The translations under genes and the position numbers were made by a program. Shown piece after piece: positions 1 through 12,269 of a stretch of DNA of 64,000 nt. The stretch spans positions 1 through 64,000 of the forward strand of contig NYXK01000080.1 in NCBI GenBank assembly GCA_002685535.1. Reading direction: 5' to 3'. The stretch's first letter is position 1. The number at the start of each line of letters is the position of its first letter. The stretch comes from Deltaproteobacteria bacterium. Its GTDB lineage: Bacteria > SAR324 > NAC60-12. The notes beneath the pieces were generated by a model, which was not told where the DNA came from, did no database searches, and worked only from the letters and a program-made list of their open reading frames with translations.

Positions 1-1352
1 CCTCAAGTCTTGAGTCTTCCATATGAACTTGTGATCGTTTCATTATTATTAGGAATTTCTCTTTTAAATACATTTATGTAGCAGATAGGTCATGACTTCA
101 CATCATTTACATATTTTAGATTTTATATCAATCAAAAGCTATAAATATAATTACTAGCAGCAGGAAAACTTAAAAGGATTTTATCACTATAATTAGCTGT
201 AAAATCAAGTCCAAACAATAAGATTTTTAAGGTAAGAGGAGGTGGGAAGCGCATCAACACCACCTCGCTTGAATCTAATCCCCACACTAGGTCGTCACCT
301 TACCACCTCGCTTAGCTTTGTTATAAACGATAATCACAAAACCATACCAACCGCTCATAGGGAGCTTGGAATACCACTAACCCTCATTATTTACTAATTA
401 TTTTATTCAAGTGAAATAAAATGCACGGCTATAAACTAAGAGAAGGTTTGAATCTAAAATCACGCTATTTTCGGTATGTAGCTAATTTCCACCAATATCA
501 TTATTTATTTTAGATTGCCGATTCGCTAAATACCTCCACGGAGTAAATGTTGTAAATATTAATATAACATATTAAATAAAGATAAAATACATCCACTAAT
601 ACGAGATATTCAGGTGATATCCTTTTCACTAATAAGTTAAATAAATATTCTTTACAAAACCGGGAATTCCCAGCCGAAAATTTAACACCTACTCGAATTG
701 GAATTCTAATTCCTATAATCAAATCCCATAATCAAGATACGGATAAATAAAAGCCCGGAGCTTATCGCGGAAATGGCCAATTGCGGACATTATAAGTATC
801 AGTATTTGCCTTACCTCAAGGAATAACATGGATTTCTTTACCCATCATAAGTATCTTACCTTGCTTTTCTGATATTACTTGTAACCTTTGGATATATTTC
901 CCCGTCACCTCGTTTTGCAAGATCCCTTCGATGTTCGCTATTTTTGGGTAAATAATTGCATGCTTGCCAAAAAGCACCTTCACGATGCCAGGGGTATTTA
1001 CGTAAATCGAGATATCAAGGATTTATGCTAGTTTTAGTTAGTTAAGTGTTCTAAAAATGGCTTCACTTATATAGCTATTATCTAAAGTATTTTCATTCAA
1101 GACGTTATTCAAAAGGAATTTCATAATTGCGCTAATATTTATAATCGTTAGCTTTTATCATAATTTAGAAAATTAATTTTATTAAAACTTTAAAGTTACC
1201 ACATTAAATGAATTTGTTTTATGCAAATTTTGCAAGTTTAATAATCGTGAATTAATTCACGAAGATAAGATAACAACGTAAAAATACCAAAGCTAGTCGC
1301 GATCATAAAAACAATCTCGTATTCTATAATTGATATATTAATGCCATGCGGT
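1..1352. other. AT-rich decayed repeat DNA, no gene
   Basis: No credible coding region is visible; stop codons are dense on both strands. About 228-425 contains a stretch with repeated ACCTCGC motifs that resembles 10,060-10,250 in the same orientation. This is the left flank of Gypsy element B and probably belongs to an older repeat into which B inserted. Confidence 0.5.
228..425 (+). repeat. Dispersed repeat copy 1 (partner near 10,060-10,250)
   Basis: The order of motifs TCACC, ACCTCGCTT, TTTGTTATAAACGATAATCA, AAAACCA, CCGCTC and ACTAAC is shared with 10,130-10,230, allowing C/T and G/A changes. It may be an end of an older repeat interrupted by element B. Ends and family are not resolved. 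Confidence 0.35.
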
Positions 1353-1854
1353 TGTAACGTTTCTAATTCGGTCAGTGTCGTAAGTACAGACTTGTCGGTT
1401 AGTATTAGTTATGAAGTAAGGTAATAAGATGTTCGATTCTCAATGGGAATTGAGATGTTATAAGCAGTGGTAAATTAGATGTAAACTTGTTATTTGATTT
1501 GAATACGAAGTTTTACTAATTAGGAATTATTTATTTGTTATATAAAACTTTGATTCCAAGTATAAGTTTAATAAGACCGTCTTATTAAGCGCGCAAGTTT
1601 GCAAGTCCGTCTAGCACGACTTGCATGTCACGTGGCTTATATCCACCGTAATCAATATAATTATTATTATAGCAATAAGTGTAGAGTATAATATTACTTA
1701 CTAATTTGTATTATATAATTGTTAATGTTATTTTCCTAATGATATTATTATTTCTTTGATATTAAATATTGATTAGTGCTATCTACTTGGTAGTATTATC
1801 AATATTATGATGTTAACTTGTGACTTATATCAAAGCTAAGTCTAATTCATAATA
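1353..1854 (-). repeat. 3' LTR of Gypsy B
   Basis: This 502-bp copy aligns along its length to 7593-8084. It is richer in T and A at sites where the other copy has C or G, so it looks the more heavily mutated of the pair. It starts TGTAACG and ends ATAATA where the partner ends GTGACA. Confidence 0.88.
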
Positions 1855-2093
1855 TTATCCCTCTTCTAGCCTAGCGTGTCCTTACGCTTAAGTATGTTTA
1901 AGGAAATATCGATGATTGCCTACGATTATCTTCTTTTTTTATTATGTTACCCGAATGCTTAATTAAAAGAGTTGATTATATTATGCTGGGTTAGCAAATT
2001 TAATTAATGGGAAAGATCATAGCGTTATGCATTAGATATGAGAATGCGAAATGCAAAGAGTATGTTTCATTACATAATCCCAAATTGATCCGC

Positions 2094-2554
2094 TACGGTT
2101 GTTGCGCTTATCTAAATAAGACTTGCGATGTTCGCGATAAGAATCGAATGCCTTTTGCTTCGGATTAGGAATTCTTTAACGCTTAGATCGAGAAGTTGAA
2201 AAATGAAGAGGATGTTGTTGTAGCTGAGTTTCATGCTCGCTTGGCGAGGCTGAAGAAATAAAAGCGTTTTCTTTATAAAGGCGGCAAAAGATAATTGCCA
2301 TCGATTTAAATTTAATGGAAAAGTTCGATGCTTTTGAAGCGTTGGAAAAGGAAATTGAGGAGAAGTGGAAGGCGGAGGAGGTATAAAAGAGTATTGAGTT
2401 AGCAGGCGCGAAATGTTCTAGTTCTAGCGATATCGATTCCTCTTACGACCTAATGATCGGCCTTTTCTTTAACCTTGAGAATCTGCTTTAGGTAGATTTG
2501 AGTTTCGTTGATAGTAATTGGCAAGTAGCTTTGGGCAGCGAAGATTTGATTTAA
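2094..2554 (+). pseudogene. Antisense accessory ORF relic inside Gypsy B
   Basis: The plus strand, opposite to the element's gag-pol, keeps a readable frame. It encodes two Cys residues near TCDVRDK, then a charged helical stretch (IEKLKNEEDVVVAEF, then RLARLKK), and after one frame change an acidic/serine-rich tail ending at TAA near 2554. Internal stops (TAG, TAA) sit where Gln codons would fit. From memory, similar short Cys-containing, coiled-coil hypothetical proteins accompany fungal LTR elements, but I cannot name the family. It lies between the integrase end and the 3' LTR, a position used by accessory ORFs in some Gypsy elements. Confidence 0.5.
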
Positions 2555-2599
2555 GTTTTTAAGTGTTTTTGGATTATGAGTAATTTTTTTATTTCATTA

Positions 2600-5500
2600 G
2601 GTATTTGATGATATCGTATTTGTATTAACAATTTAGTAGTTTTTTCATTTCATATTTTTCGAGCGGATTGATGGATTTTGCGATTGTTTTTGAGGTTAGT
2701 GATGCATTTGGTGATGCTTTTTTTAACAAAAATATGTGGAATATTAGAATTTTTTTTATTGTGTTTGGCAGTTAAAGTTTATAATTTAAAGGTCCTTTGA
2801 TTCGCTTGATTTTGAATGGTTTTAATTTCTTGTGGTTTAATTTGTTGCTTGGTTTTTGCGTGTTGATATTTTTTTGTAAAAGGTAAGTTTTATTTCCCTC
2901 TTATAGCGTTGGCTCCTGGTTATGCGTTTTGTTGTAATAGTGTGCGTTTCTTTTTGCTATGAATTAAAGTTTTTGGGATAATTTCTTATGTAAGTCTTGA
3001 ATCTTTTGGATCTAGATGTAAATTGTATCATTATTCTTAATCATTAAGTTGGGTTTTTTATAAGCGATAGGTTCGTAATCGTAATTAGTAAAGAATGATA
3101 TTACGTTGGTTATTTCCGTGGTCAAGTTGTTGTAGGCGAATTTTGCAAGCGGTAGCAATTTCACTTAATTGTTTTGTTGGTAGTTGATGTAGTATTGTAA
3201 GTATGCTTTAACGACTTGATTTATCCGTTTATTTTCTTTATTTGTTTGAAGGTGGAATGCTGTTGAGAGTTTCTATTTAATTTTAAGGAAATTTAATAAC
3301 GCTTTCCAGAATTTGGATATAAATAGCTTGTCCCGATTGGATATTATTTCTTCCGGTATTTCATGCTTGAAAACTACTTCTTTAAGGTATACCTACGTTA
3401 AGTCTTTAGCCATAAGCATTAATTTGATTAATATTAAAGTCATATATTTGATAAGTTTTTTTATAATGACCAATATCATATTATAGCTAACTCCTGTGAC
3501 TTGGTTTTTAAATATAGGTAACGGTCTAATAAAATCTTATGATATTGATTTTCAAGGTTATGGCGGTATGGGTATTGTGATTATTTACCCATAAGATATA
3601 TGCCTAATTAGCTTATTCCTAATGCAAGCATCACAATTTCCAATTACCTCCTTAATTATTACGCGAAGTCCCTCGCCTCAATAGTATTACGAAATCCTTA
3701 GGTACGTTTTTCATATTCCTTGATATTCGTATATAAATAATTTATGCTATTTTTAAATATATTCTTGAGTTAGGTTAGGCAGAAGTCATAACTTCCCATT
3801 TACTTGCATGTATCTTTTTTAAATTGTGGTATGATTATTAGTTTTTAGAAAAGACTTTTCAAATTCTTGAGCTTTCTTTAGTGTTTTTGCTTAAGGTCTT
3901 TTGAGTTTTATGGCTGTTGTTTTTTGGATGTGGGGAATTAAGTCCTCATTGTTTAATTTTTTAAGTAAGGCGATTTTATTGTAAATCTTGTTTCCTTCGT
4001 ATTCCGGCAGTTTGCTTAGGGCGTCGGCTTTGGCGTTGTTTTTTTTTTGCACGTATTTGATTATAAAATCAAAAGAGGCAAGTTTCTTGGCTCATTTGGC
4101 TAATTGTTGATTGTTTAAGACTTTAGTGGTTGTAAAGGTTTGAAGATTCATATAGTTGGTGTGAATAATGATTAGATATTTGGCTTCTTGTAAGTAAATC
4201 TTCTAATGTTTGTATGTTTTGATAATTGCTATGAGTTCCTTTTCGTATATGTTATAATTTTGTTCAGTTGAGGATATTTTTTTTAAAATAATAAGTAACC
4301 AGATATAGTCAGCTTTTATCGTCTCGCTAAAGGTGAGTTACGTTGGTATAGGTATCTAAAGCGTTGGTTTCGATTATGCTTTCTTTTTTTTTGTTAAAAT
4401 TATAAAAAATTAGCTTCTTAGTGAATTCCTTCTTGATTTGTTGGAAGGCTTTTTCGTATTGGTTAGTTTAGGTAAAGGGGATGCCTTTCCTAATTAAGTT
4501 GGTGAGCGATTCAGTTATTTTAAAATAATTCCGGATAAATTGTTGATAAAAGTTAGCAAATCTTAATTAGGATTGCATATTTTTGATGTTTTTAGGTGAT
4601 TTTTATTTTCTCATTGCTCTGACTTTTTCTAGATTGATGCTTATTTATTTTGAGTTTATAATATATCTTAAAAAAGTGACCTGTTCGATTGAGAACTCAC
4701 ATTTTGATAGCTTCAGTTTGGAATCTACCTTGTGTAAGGCTTTTATAACTTGTAGGACGTGTTTTTGGTGTTTCTCGATGGTTCTCGAGTAGACCAGGAT
4801 ATTATTTAGATAACATATTGCGAATTTTCCGATAAAGTTCTTCAAAATTTTGTTATTCTATTTTTAGCATATGACCGATGCATTTGTAAGTCCAAACGGT
4901 ATTACCGTATATTCTTACAAGCTTAAAGGTAATACAAAAGCGGTTTTTTATTCGTGCTTTTTTTTGATTTAGATTAGATTGAATGCGTTTCGTTGATTTA
5001 ATTTGGTGTATATCTTTGCTTTAACGAGCCTATCCTGCAAGTATTACGTATTTAGTAAGAGATATATATCTCGTATAATTTTATTATTAATTATGTGATA
5101 ATTGCTATAAGGTTTTTTTTTTAGATTTCTTTTCTTTTTAGCGATTAATATGTTGATAGCGTATAGCGATTTAGATTTTTAAATTTATCTTTTCTTTATC
5201 TTTAATTTTTGATATTTCTTAAGCGTTTTTGCAGTGGCGTAGTTGTGGTAGCGAAGCTTTTTTGCGATAGGTTTGAATCTTTTTTTGAAGTTAATTTTGT
5301 GGTTTTAAGGTTTGTGCTTAGGGAGAGCCCTTATATTTTACGGATCTTCGAATATTTTTGTATACTTTTTATATGATATAGGTAGCTATTCCCGTACGTT
5401 ATTCTCTTGCTTGGGATGACTTTTAGATTTTTTTTAGCTGGGAATCAAACTTTTTTGTGTAAAGTTAATCGGCGTTATTCTTAAGAAAGCGGCGTTAGCT

Positions 5501-5961
5501 TCTTTTTCATCGGATAGTTAATTGCGGCGATAGTTGCATTTATTAAAAGTAAGCGTTTTCGCTTTCCAATCGATGTTGGGGTTGTGGTTATTTATTCATA
5601 TGATCTTGAGAACAATATCGTGTCGTTTAATTGGGACGATGTCAAATGATAAATATTTTGTGTGATTATCAAGCATCTTCATTTCGATATTTGTTGTTTT
5701 ATCTTGCACTTACTCGTTAACTTTTGCGTTTTTCCTATCTAATAGGGTGAATTGGTAAGGGCGTGAGTTATGTATGATGGGTATGTTTAGTTGTTTCATT
5801 AGTTGTAAGTATATGAATCTTCTTATGGCTTTCGAGTTGATTAAGGCTTTAATTGTATTTCCATTTAGTTTTACTTGAATTACTAATTGGTTCATTTCTT
5901 CAGTGATGGCGAGTTCGGGGTAATTAAAGTAATTGAAATATTTCTGCGATTTTACAAGCAA
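2600..5961 (-). pseudogene. Decayed pol of Gypsy B (PR-RT-RH-IN)
   Basis: Minus-strand fragments appear in the order expected for Gypsy pol. A retropepsin-like piece at 5710-5961 has LINSKA where LIDSGA is usual. The reverse transcriptase piece at 4645-4845 carries YLNNILVYS followed by the helix EKHQKHVLQVI, typical of Ty3/Gypsy RT. An integrase C-terminal stretch near 3060-3260 reads NKENKRINQ and KFAYNN. The D-to-N change in the RT active site and multiple stops are consistent with G-to-A/C-to-T mutation. No complete ORF remains. Confidence 0.8.
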
Positions 5962-7350
5962 ATCCTTTTATTCTTCGACGATTTTTTCTATTATTTTGTT
6001 TATTTATTTCCTTAGATTTTGGTTGTAATTGATGAGGGTGTATGAAATGTTCTTTTTAAAGTTAACTTGACTTTGTATGAGTTTATTTTTTATTTTTTGT
6101 AGTCGGATAGGTTTTTATACGTGTTATCTTCGCTTTTAATATCGTTTTTCGCTAACTGTGGCGATAACGATTTACGTGTCTTTGACTTCCAAATAGTTGT
6201 TTAGCTGGCCGTACTTCCGAGGTTCGGGTTTTTTTAAGAGGCTGGTTGTGTATTTTTTAGATTGTTAATTTGTGTATTTAATATTTTTTTAAAATATAAC
6301 GATCTTAACATTTTGGTAAATAACAACGCAGCTAAATTTTTGCTTTGGGGCATCGTGGGTTCTTTGCTTTTTCATTAGGTTTAGCTTATCTTTTACGTGC
6401 ATTTAGATTCGCCGTTCTTCGTTATAAAAGCGAAGTGCCTAGTTTTCGTTGATGTTAGGCAGCTGGTTTGCTTAGTGATCGTTAATTATCTGACTTTTTT
6501 GTTAGGAATTCAAGGATCTTATGTCGCTAATTCACTGGTTTTCGAGGGATTCGGTCAGGATTTCCTTTCAATCGTTGTCTTCATTAACTCGTTCGAGCAC
6601 TGCCGCTTCGCGACGCTCGGTCTTTCGCTCAGCCAAAGCGAATTGTCATTTATTTTTAAGAGGGGCTTTCCCTTCGTTCTTGTTCTGGAAGCAATTCCTA
6701 GCGAGGTGGCCGGCTTTGCCACAAGTGTAGCACAGGCCCTTTTCTCGTTGTTTCTACTTTTCAGCTTGACTCTTACTTCCTTTTTTAGCTTTATTTATTT
6801 CCATTAGGTTATGATAATTACGTTTATTATTAAGGTGGGGTTGGAAATTTCCTTTTTTTTTTTATGTTGTTTTGGGAATTAAAGCTTTCTATATTAAGTA
6901 AGAGCAAAATACCCTCTCTTTTCCTTTTGTTGTTTTTGGATCCATTTATCGATAGTCGTAATTGTTTTGATTATTTCCTTTAAGTTATTGGATTTATTAG
7001 CCTTAGAAAGTTCGTTCTTGATATGATCTTTTAGGCCCTTGTAATATTAAGCTTTCAAATCATTATTCGTTTAATTTAATTACATAAAGTAACGATGGAA
7101 TTTGATAATGTATTCGTAAACGGATTCTTGTTGGTAAATGTTAAGTAAATGTTTTTCCGATTATTTCTTTTTATTGGGGTTTTTGAAAATTCTTTTAATA
7201 ATTGTGATAAATCCTATAATGATGCGGAAGATAACGCGATTCTTTTTGATCATAATGGTAAAATAAGCTCCAATTATATGTTGATTAAGAAGGTAATCGC
7301 TAAAAGTTGGTTTGATTTAATGTATTACAATGTTGCGGAAGAATGAGGTG
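5962..7350 (-). pseudogene. Decayed gag of Gypsy B with CCHC zinc knuckle
   Basis: On the minus strand near 6735-6689 the sequence reads CYTCGKAGHLARNC, a perfect C-x2-C-x4-H-x4-C knuckle of retroviral-type Gag, which binds nucleic acid. The upstream part (higher coordinates) should hold the capsid-like region but is broken by stops. The plus-strand ORF of 136 codons over the same stretch is a shadow of this gene. Confidence 0.75.
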
Positions 7351-7592
7351 ATTCATAAGATCTTAAGGAATTTGATTTCGAATTTGTTTCCGTTGAAAGT
7401 TAAATATATTTAATATTGGAGTACGAATTGTTTTAACTTGGATTATTGATTATGGAAGGTATTAGGTAGGTTAACTTGGGGTGGAGTAACTTTATCTTTC
7501 TTCTTGCTGGTTTGGGAACTTTCTCTTACGACAGATTTTTCCTTAGGGGCCATTATGTTTTGTTAATGATATTTCAAGTAAGGTGCTTAAAG

Positions 7593-8084
7593 TGTAACGT
7601 TTTTAATTTGGTTAGTATCGTGAGTATAAACTCGTCGGTTGGTATTAGCTATAAAGTAAGGTAATAAGACGTTTGGTTTTTAATAGAAATTGAGACGTTA
7701 CAAGTAGTGGTAAACTAGGTGTAAACTTGCTATTTGATTTGAGTACGAAGCTCTACTAATTAGGAATTATTTACTCGTTATATAGAATTTCGATTTCGAA
7801 TGCAAGCTTAGCAAGACCATCTTGCTGAGCGCGCAAGTTTGCAAGCCCGTGTACATATCACGTGGCTCATATCTACTATAATTAACATAATTATTATTAT
7901 AGCAATAAGCGTGAAGTATAATATTACTCGCTAATTCGTATCATATAATCGTTGGTGTTATTTTCCTAATAGTATCATTGTTCCTTTGGTGCCAAACACT
8001 AACTAGTGCCATCCACTTGGTGGTACCATCAGTATTATGGTGCCAACCCGTGACTTGTACCAAGGCTGAGCCTGGTTCGTGACA
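7593..8084 (-). repeat. 5' LTR of Gypsy B
   Basis: This 492-bp copy pairs with 1353-1854 and is the better preserved LTR (CTAGTGCCATCCACTTGG versus TTAGTGCTATCTACTTGG in the partner). It ends GTGACA and is followed by GCGGC, the right-hand target duplication. Confidence 0.88.
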
Positions 8085-8241
8085 GCGGCTCGCTAAATAA
8101 AATCAAATGAGGTATAATGTCTCGCGCATTTGTGATTTCGTGATTAAAGAGATCACGTGTGAAGCTTCTTCGTGGTTAAATAAAGAATTCCAATGTGTTT
8201 TATTTACCCTCGACCCAATTAATTAATACAAATGAATAGCT

Positions 8242-9460
8242 TTGCAAGATGTATTAGCTGATAAACGGGATTCATATGTTGATATATTGACCTGCTTTGA
8301 TGTTAACTGGTTAAAACGCCGTGATCCGGATCCTAATTATATCATTAACACGCGTGATGTAAGCTCAAGAAAAATCATGATTCCAAGTCTTGTTTCGGAA
8401 GATAATAATAAAAAGCTAAAGAATAAATAGGGTAGCGACTATCCTAGCAAAAGTGAATACGAATCGCTAAAAAAACTTGAATATAAATATAAGATATTAT
8501 ATAATGAAATATATTACAAGTACAATTAGATCTTAATGAATATAAAGAAATAACTTGTACAACGAGCAATGGAAGATAAGAATTAAAAGGAGGAGGAAGG
8601 CATATAAGGCTAAGCTACCCTAGTAAATATTAGCTATTTGCATTATGATTTCTTAAGGAATAAGAAACATTATGATCAATCCATAAAGATTCTTAAGTAC
8701 ACTTAAAAAAAAAGTCCCAGCACCATGAACAACTACAACGAGAATATGGAAAAGCACAAAAACAAACGACATCATATCCACTAAGCGGTGAATTATCCGA
8801 AATGTTTTCAGGGAAATAATAAATCGATTTGCAAGAAAACTAAGATATATCCCAAAGAAAAGCGATATCATATTAATCAAAGCTAAATTCGCTACGCGAA
8901 TGCCGACCTTCGTAATCGTCAACTTCCAAAATTTAAAACAATAGAGATTAGCGGTGATATATGCTATTTGCATAATAAGGCTTATTGGTATCCATGATCC
9001 AAATGATGAATATTGGTGGAAAACATGTGGATAAATTAGGACTTTGCGTAATAAAAAAACGACGTACTTAAGGACTTGCTAAATAAATAAACAAAAGGAG
9101 AAAACGAAAAATACAACAAAAACGCTACTGATGCAAATTATATAAATCTCAACAATCTTCATAATAAGAATAATATAAATGAAAAGACGATTCAAGAAAA
9201 ATTAAGTAAAAGCTAAATATAAGGAAAATTAAGGGAAAAAAAATCCTATGAAAGGAAAGGGAAAAGCGATGAGTCAACAACCAAATTATTCAAGCATATG
9301 CCAAATAAAACAAGATAATCATCACCAAAATCAGGGCTAGATGTGGTGGGATAAGACCAGCAAAATAGGTATGGGAGCCAAAATATGCCCTCTTAAAAGT
9401 CATCAAGATTGTGGACTTTGGGGATTATTCTTTATGATTATAGAGAGGACTTGAGGGCAA
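8242..9460 (+). pseudogene. Unidentified decayed ORF of about 400 codons
   Basis: One reading frame can be followed from about 8242 to 9460. It is interrupted only by stops at TAA, TAG or TGA codons where Gln or Trp is plausible, with no obvious frame change. The first 62 codons are open (FDVNWLKRRDPDPNYI is a recognisable segment), followed by a Lys/Asn/Tyr-rich, partly helical stretch. I do not recognise the family. It could be a Gag-like protein of another repeat or a host gene caught in the mutated block. Retention of frame with only transition-type stops fits RIP decay. Confidence 0.4.
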
Positions 9461-9469
9461 GGGAATGAC

Positions 9470-9559
9470 GACAATAGATTAATGGACAATAGATTAGTGA
9501 ACAATGGATTAATGAACAATAAACAAGGGGACAATAGATAAGGGGACAACGGAATAAAG
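9470..9559. repeat. 15-bp minisatellite, six units
   Basis: Six consecutive 15-bp units can be read, starting GACAATAGATTAATG, GACAATAGATTAGTG, AACAATGGATTAATG. The last three units are more divergent (for example GACAATAGATAAGGG). Unit length is a multiple of three. It lies just after the end of the decayed ORF. Confidence 0.75.
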
Positions 9560-12269
9560 ATAAAAAAGGGGCCGCTATGCTTTTCGTACCAGCCCATTAA
9601 GGTTCGACATAAGTAAAATGCCAAAAAATACCAGCAAACAAGTAAGAATAAGAGTAATCTCAAATATCCAAAAGTGAACGATTCTCACATATAATGAGGT
9701 GGTTAGGAACGAAAAGCGTACCTTTTCATTGTCGTATATGTTCGTCCACCCCTTCCTATTATGACTTGACTCTTAGTCCTCTTTTCTTCTCTTCTCTTTA
9801 AAGAGCAAGGTTGAATAAATCTGCGAACTTTAGCAATCTCAAATCTGACGAAGATCTCCAGTGTGATAAGAAGCTCGAAAATTAAAGGATAAAATTTTTA
9901 TTAATACCGTATACAAAGTAAAAAGAGAATGGTAATGAGAATTCTGATTTCGGTGGGAATGCTGAAGACCTTGTAAAATGGCTATTGATGTAGCATATAT
10001 CTAAATAAGCATAAATTAAGCGAGAAACAAGGATTAAAAAAAAGGCAATTGATTGTATCGCTTAACAAACCACCTCGCCCCACAGTGACTACCTCGCCTC
10101 GTAAAAGCAAAGTCAGATAATGAAGGTTGGAGGTCACCACTTCGCTTCGCTTTGATTTGGATAATAATCATAAAACCACATCACCGCTCGCTTGCAAGAC
10201 TTGAGGATATTACTAACGTTTATTATCTAATAGAAATAAAACTTGCTTTTTACTTGCTATAATCTTTATATTAAATTATTTAAAAATTCAAATATTGAAA
10301 ATAATAATCCCTCTTAAGCTTAATTTAATCTTTTTCTTGCCCCGGCTTTTCTTGCTTGATTCAATTTTTTACTTAACCCTTGCCTTTGTTGCATCTGAAT
10401 CTGACTTGAATTTAACTCCGCCTTTGGAAACTTAATCATTTGTTCATACCTTTTATCAAATCATGTCCGATTACTAAAGTAGTATAAAAATACCATAATA
10501 TATGTGGTCTTAACCTTATAAAATGTTTGAACTTTATGTAAAGGAAATCTGGCAACTAGGAATAAGACACGTCAATATTAGCTACCAATTTTGATACCAA
10601 TTCTTATGATTAATGTGATACGCCGTCGCAAGAAGGCGACTAGAATTAGCTTGAATTCTGAACTTTTCCAATAAATATACTTTGTATATGAAACATTAGA
10701 TATTTATTATCTAAATTAAAATGAATAATTATACGTTGCATGAATAACTTCTTAATGCTATGATTTTAATCGAAAATATTAAACTTAAAAGATCTTTTTT
10801 ACGAATACGACGTTTTAATAATGCATGCTAAGCTTGTTAGCCTTTAGATTTTAATAAAAGAGAATTACATATATCTTGTAATTTAAATGCGGACGTTGCC
10901 AATGTTGTTTTGGGAAAAAAAGCGACAACGTCATCATCAGATTGCCAACGTCGTAAATTATTCATACCAATTGCGCCATCATCTTTAACATACTTTTACA
11001 TTAATTCCATCATGATTAAATTAAATGCTTTCACATTTCGAAGCTTGTTTTTCCCATTTATAATTTCATAACATTGCAAGTTAACTAATTTCGTTAATTG
11101 AAATTGAGAATTAAAACATGATCTACTAATTGATTTTAAGATTACCTTAAACGCTAAAAAGGATGATTAAGCAATAAAAAGATCCATGTTAGAATTTCTC
11201 GCGTTTAAAATATATTAAATCGCAAATGATTTTATATGTTATATTAATAAATATGTTACAACAAATATAAAAAATCTCACTTGCTTGAGGATAATTGCTA
11301 ATTACAACTTACTAAGATACTTAACGCCTTCGACAATCTGCAAAAGAAAGATGGGTAGATGCTCGAAGACGATGTAAAGGTATGTATTGGTAATAAAAGC
11401 ATTAAGGATATTAACGATATTCTTATGCGTAATACGTTAATACCTTTCAAATGCCTTCTCGGCCACCGCCGAAGGAAACAATTTAATAGCAATTAATTTA
11501 AAATGTAATGCTTTTCATTTTACTACCGTGATGAAATTATTGAGGTACTCAACATCGAGAACCTTCTTATAACAATCCCATAATAACCCCATTCGTACCT
11601 GAAAGTCTCGCGGGAAATTCCTTTTATACACTTAAACCTTAACTATCTTCGTAATAGCGATAAGATCCTCCTCATCATCCGAAGCACGGTATCGTTTTTT
11701 GCTCGACCTAATCGGACTGTTCCCCAAGGATAGATTCCAACCCAGAAAGTTGAAGCGTTGAAGCTACCCATCAGGAGTATCATAAGCTGCGTGAAGTAGT
11801 GCCTTGCTTTGTACCTTGCTAAAATCAATAATCGTAAATCATTAGGATTATGAATCCATATTATATTGGGGACCTCGACGATGTAAGAACAAAAAGTTAA
11901 ATACCGATTGATAATCAAATTGAGAAGAACAAAGCGCAAGCAAAAAGTATGAAAGAGCATAGGTAAGCGTTGTAATAATTTACATTTTAAAGGAGGTAGA
12001 TGATCTTGTTAAGGATGTGAGCTTGCTTAATCAAGAAGTAGCACATTTTGATTGCTTTCATGAACTTATAATAAACAACATGCCTTTTCACTTTCTTACT
12101 CATTCCTCTTTCTTTTATAAACATCCCATTCGACTTAAATCTTGAGATAACATATGCTAAATGTTACCGCCATCGAGATTCGCTGATTGGGAAAAGAGGC
12201 TAGCTACTAAAGGGCGGGAAAAGTATTAAGGTATAGCTTAAATCAAGCTTAAGGTGTTGCATTTTCCAT
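9560..12269. other. AT-rich decayed DNA, no recognisable gene
   Basis: Only short open frames occur and none shows a recognisable motif. About 10,060-10,250 is the second copy of the ACCTCGC-containing repeat seen at 228-425. The rest is low-complexity AT-rich sequence, presumably old repeats. Confidence 0.5.

Larger units (their letters stand above)
1353..8084 (-). mobile_element. Gypsy LTR retrotransposon B, RIP-decayed
   Basis: This complete but mutated Gypsy (Ty3) element is read on the minus strand. It is bounded by two LTR copies of about 500 bp (1353-1854 and 7593-8084), both starting TGTAACGT. It is flanked by GCGGT on the left and GCGGC on the right, a 5-bp target duplication with one C/T difference. 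Inside, minus-strand frames show a Gag CCHC knuckle near 6689-6735, a retropepsin-like segment (5710-5961), a reverse transcriptase with YLNNILVYS at the YxDD site (4645-4845) and integrase C-terminal residues near 3060-3260. Many codons expected to be Gln or Trp are stops. A plus-strand accessory ORF relic lies at 2094-2554. The element cannot be active as it stands. Confidence 0.9.

Noticed and set aside
6397-6807. 136-codon plus-strand ORF
   Set aside because: It is antisense to the Gag CCHC knuckle of Gypsy B, which is a far stronger signal.
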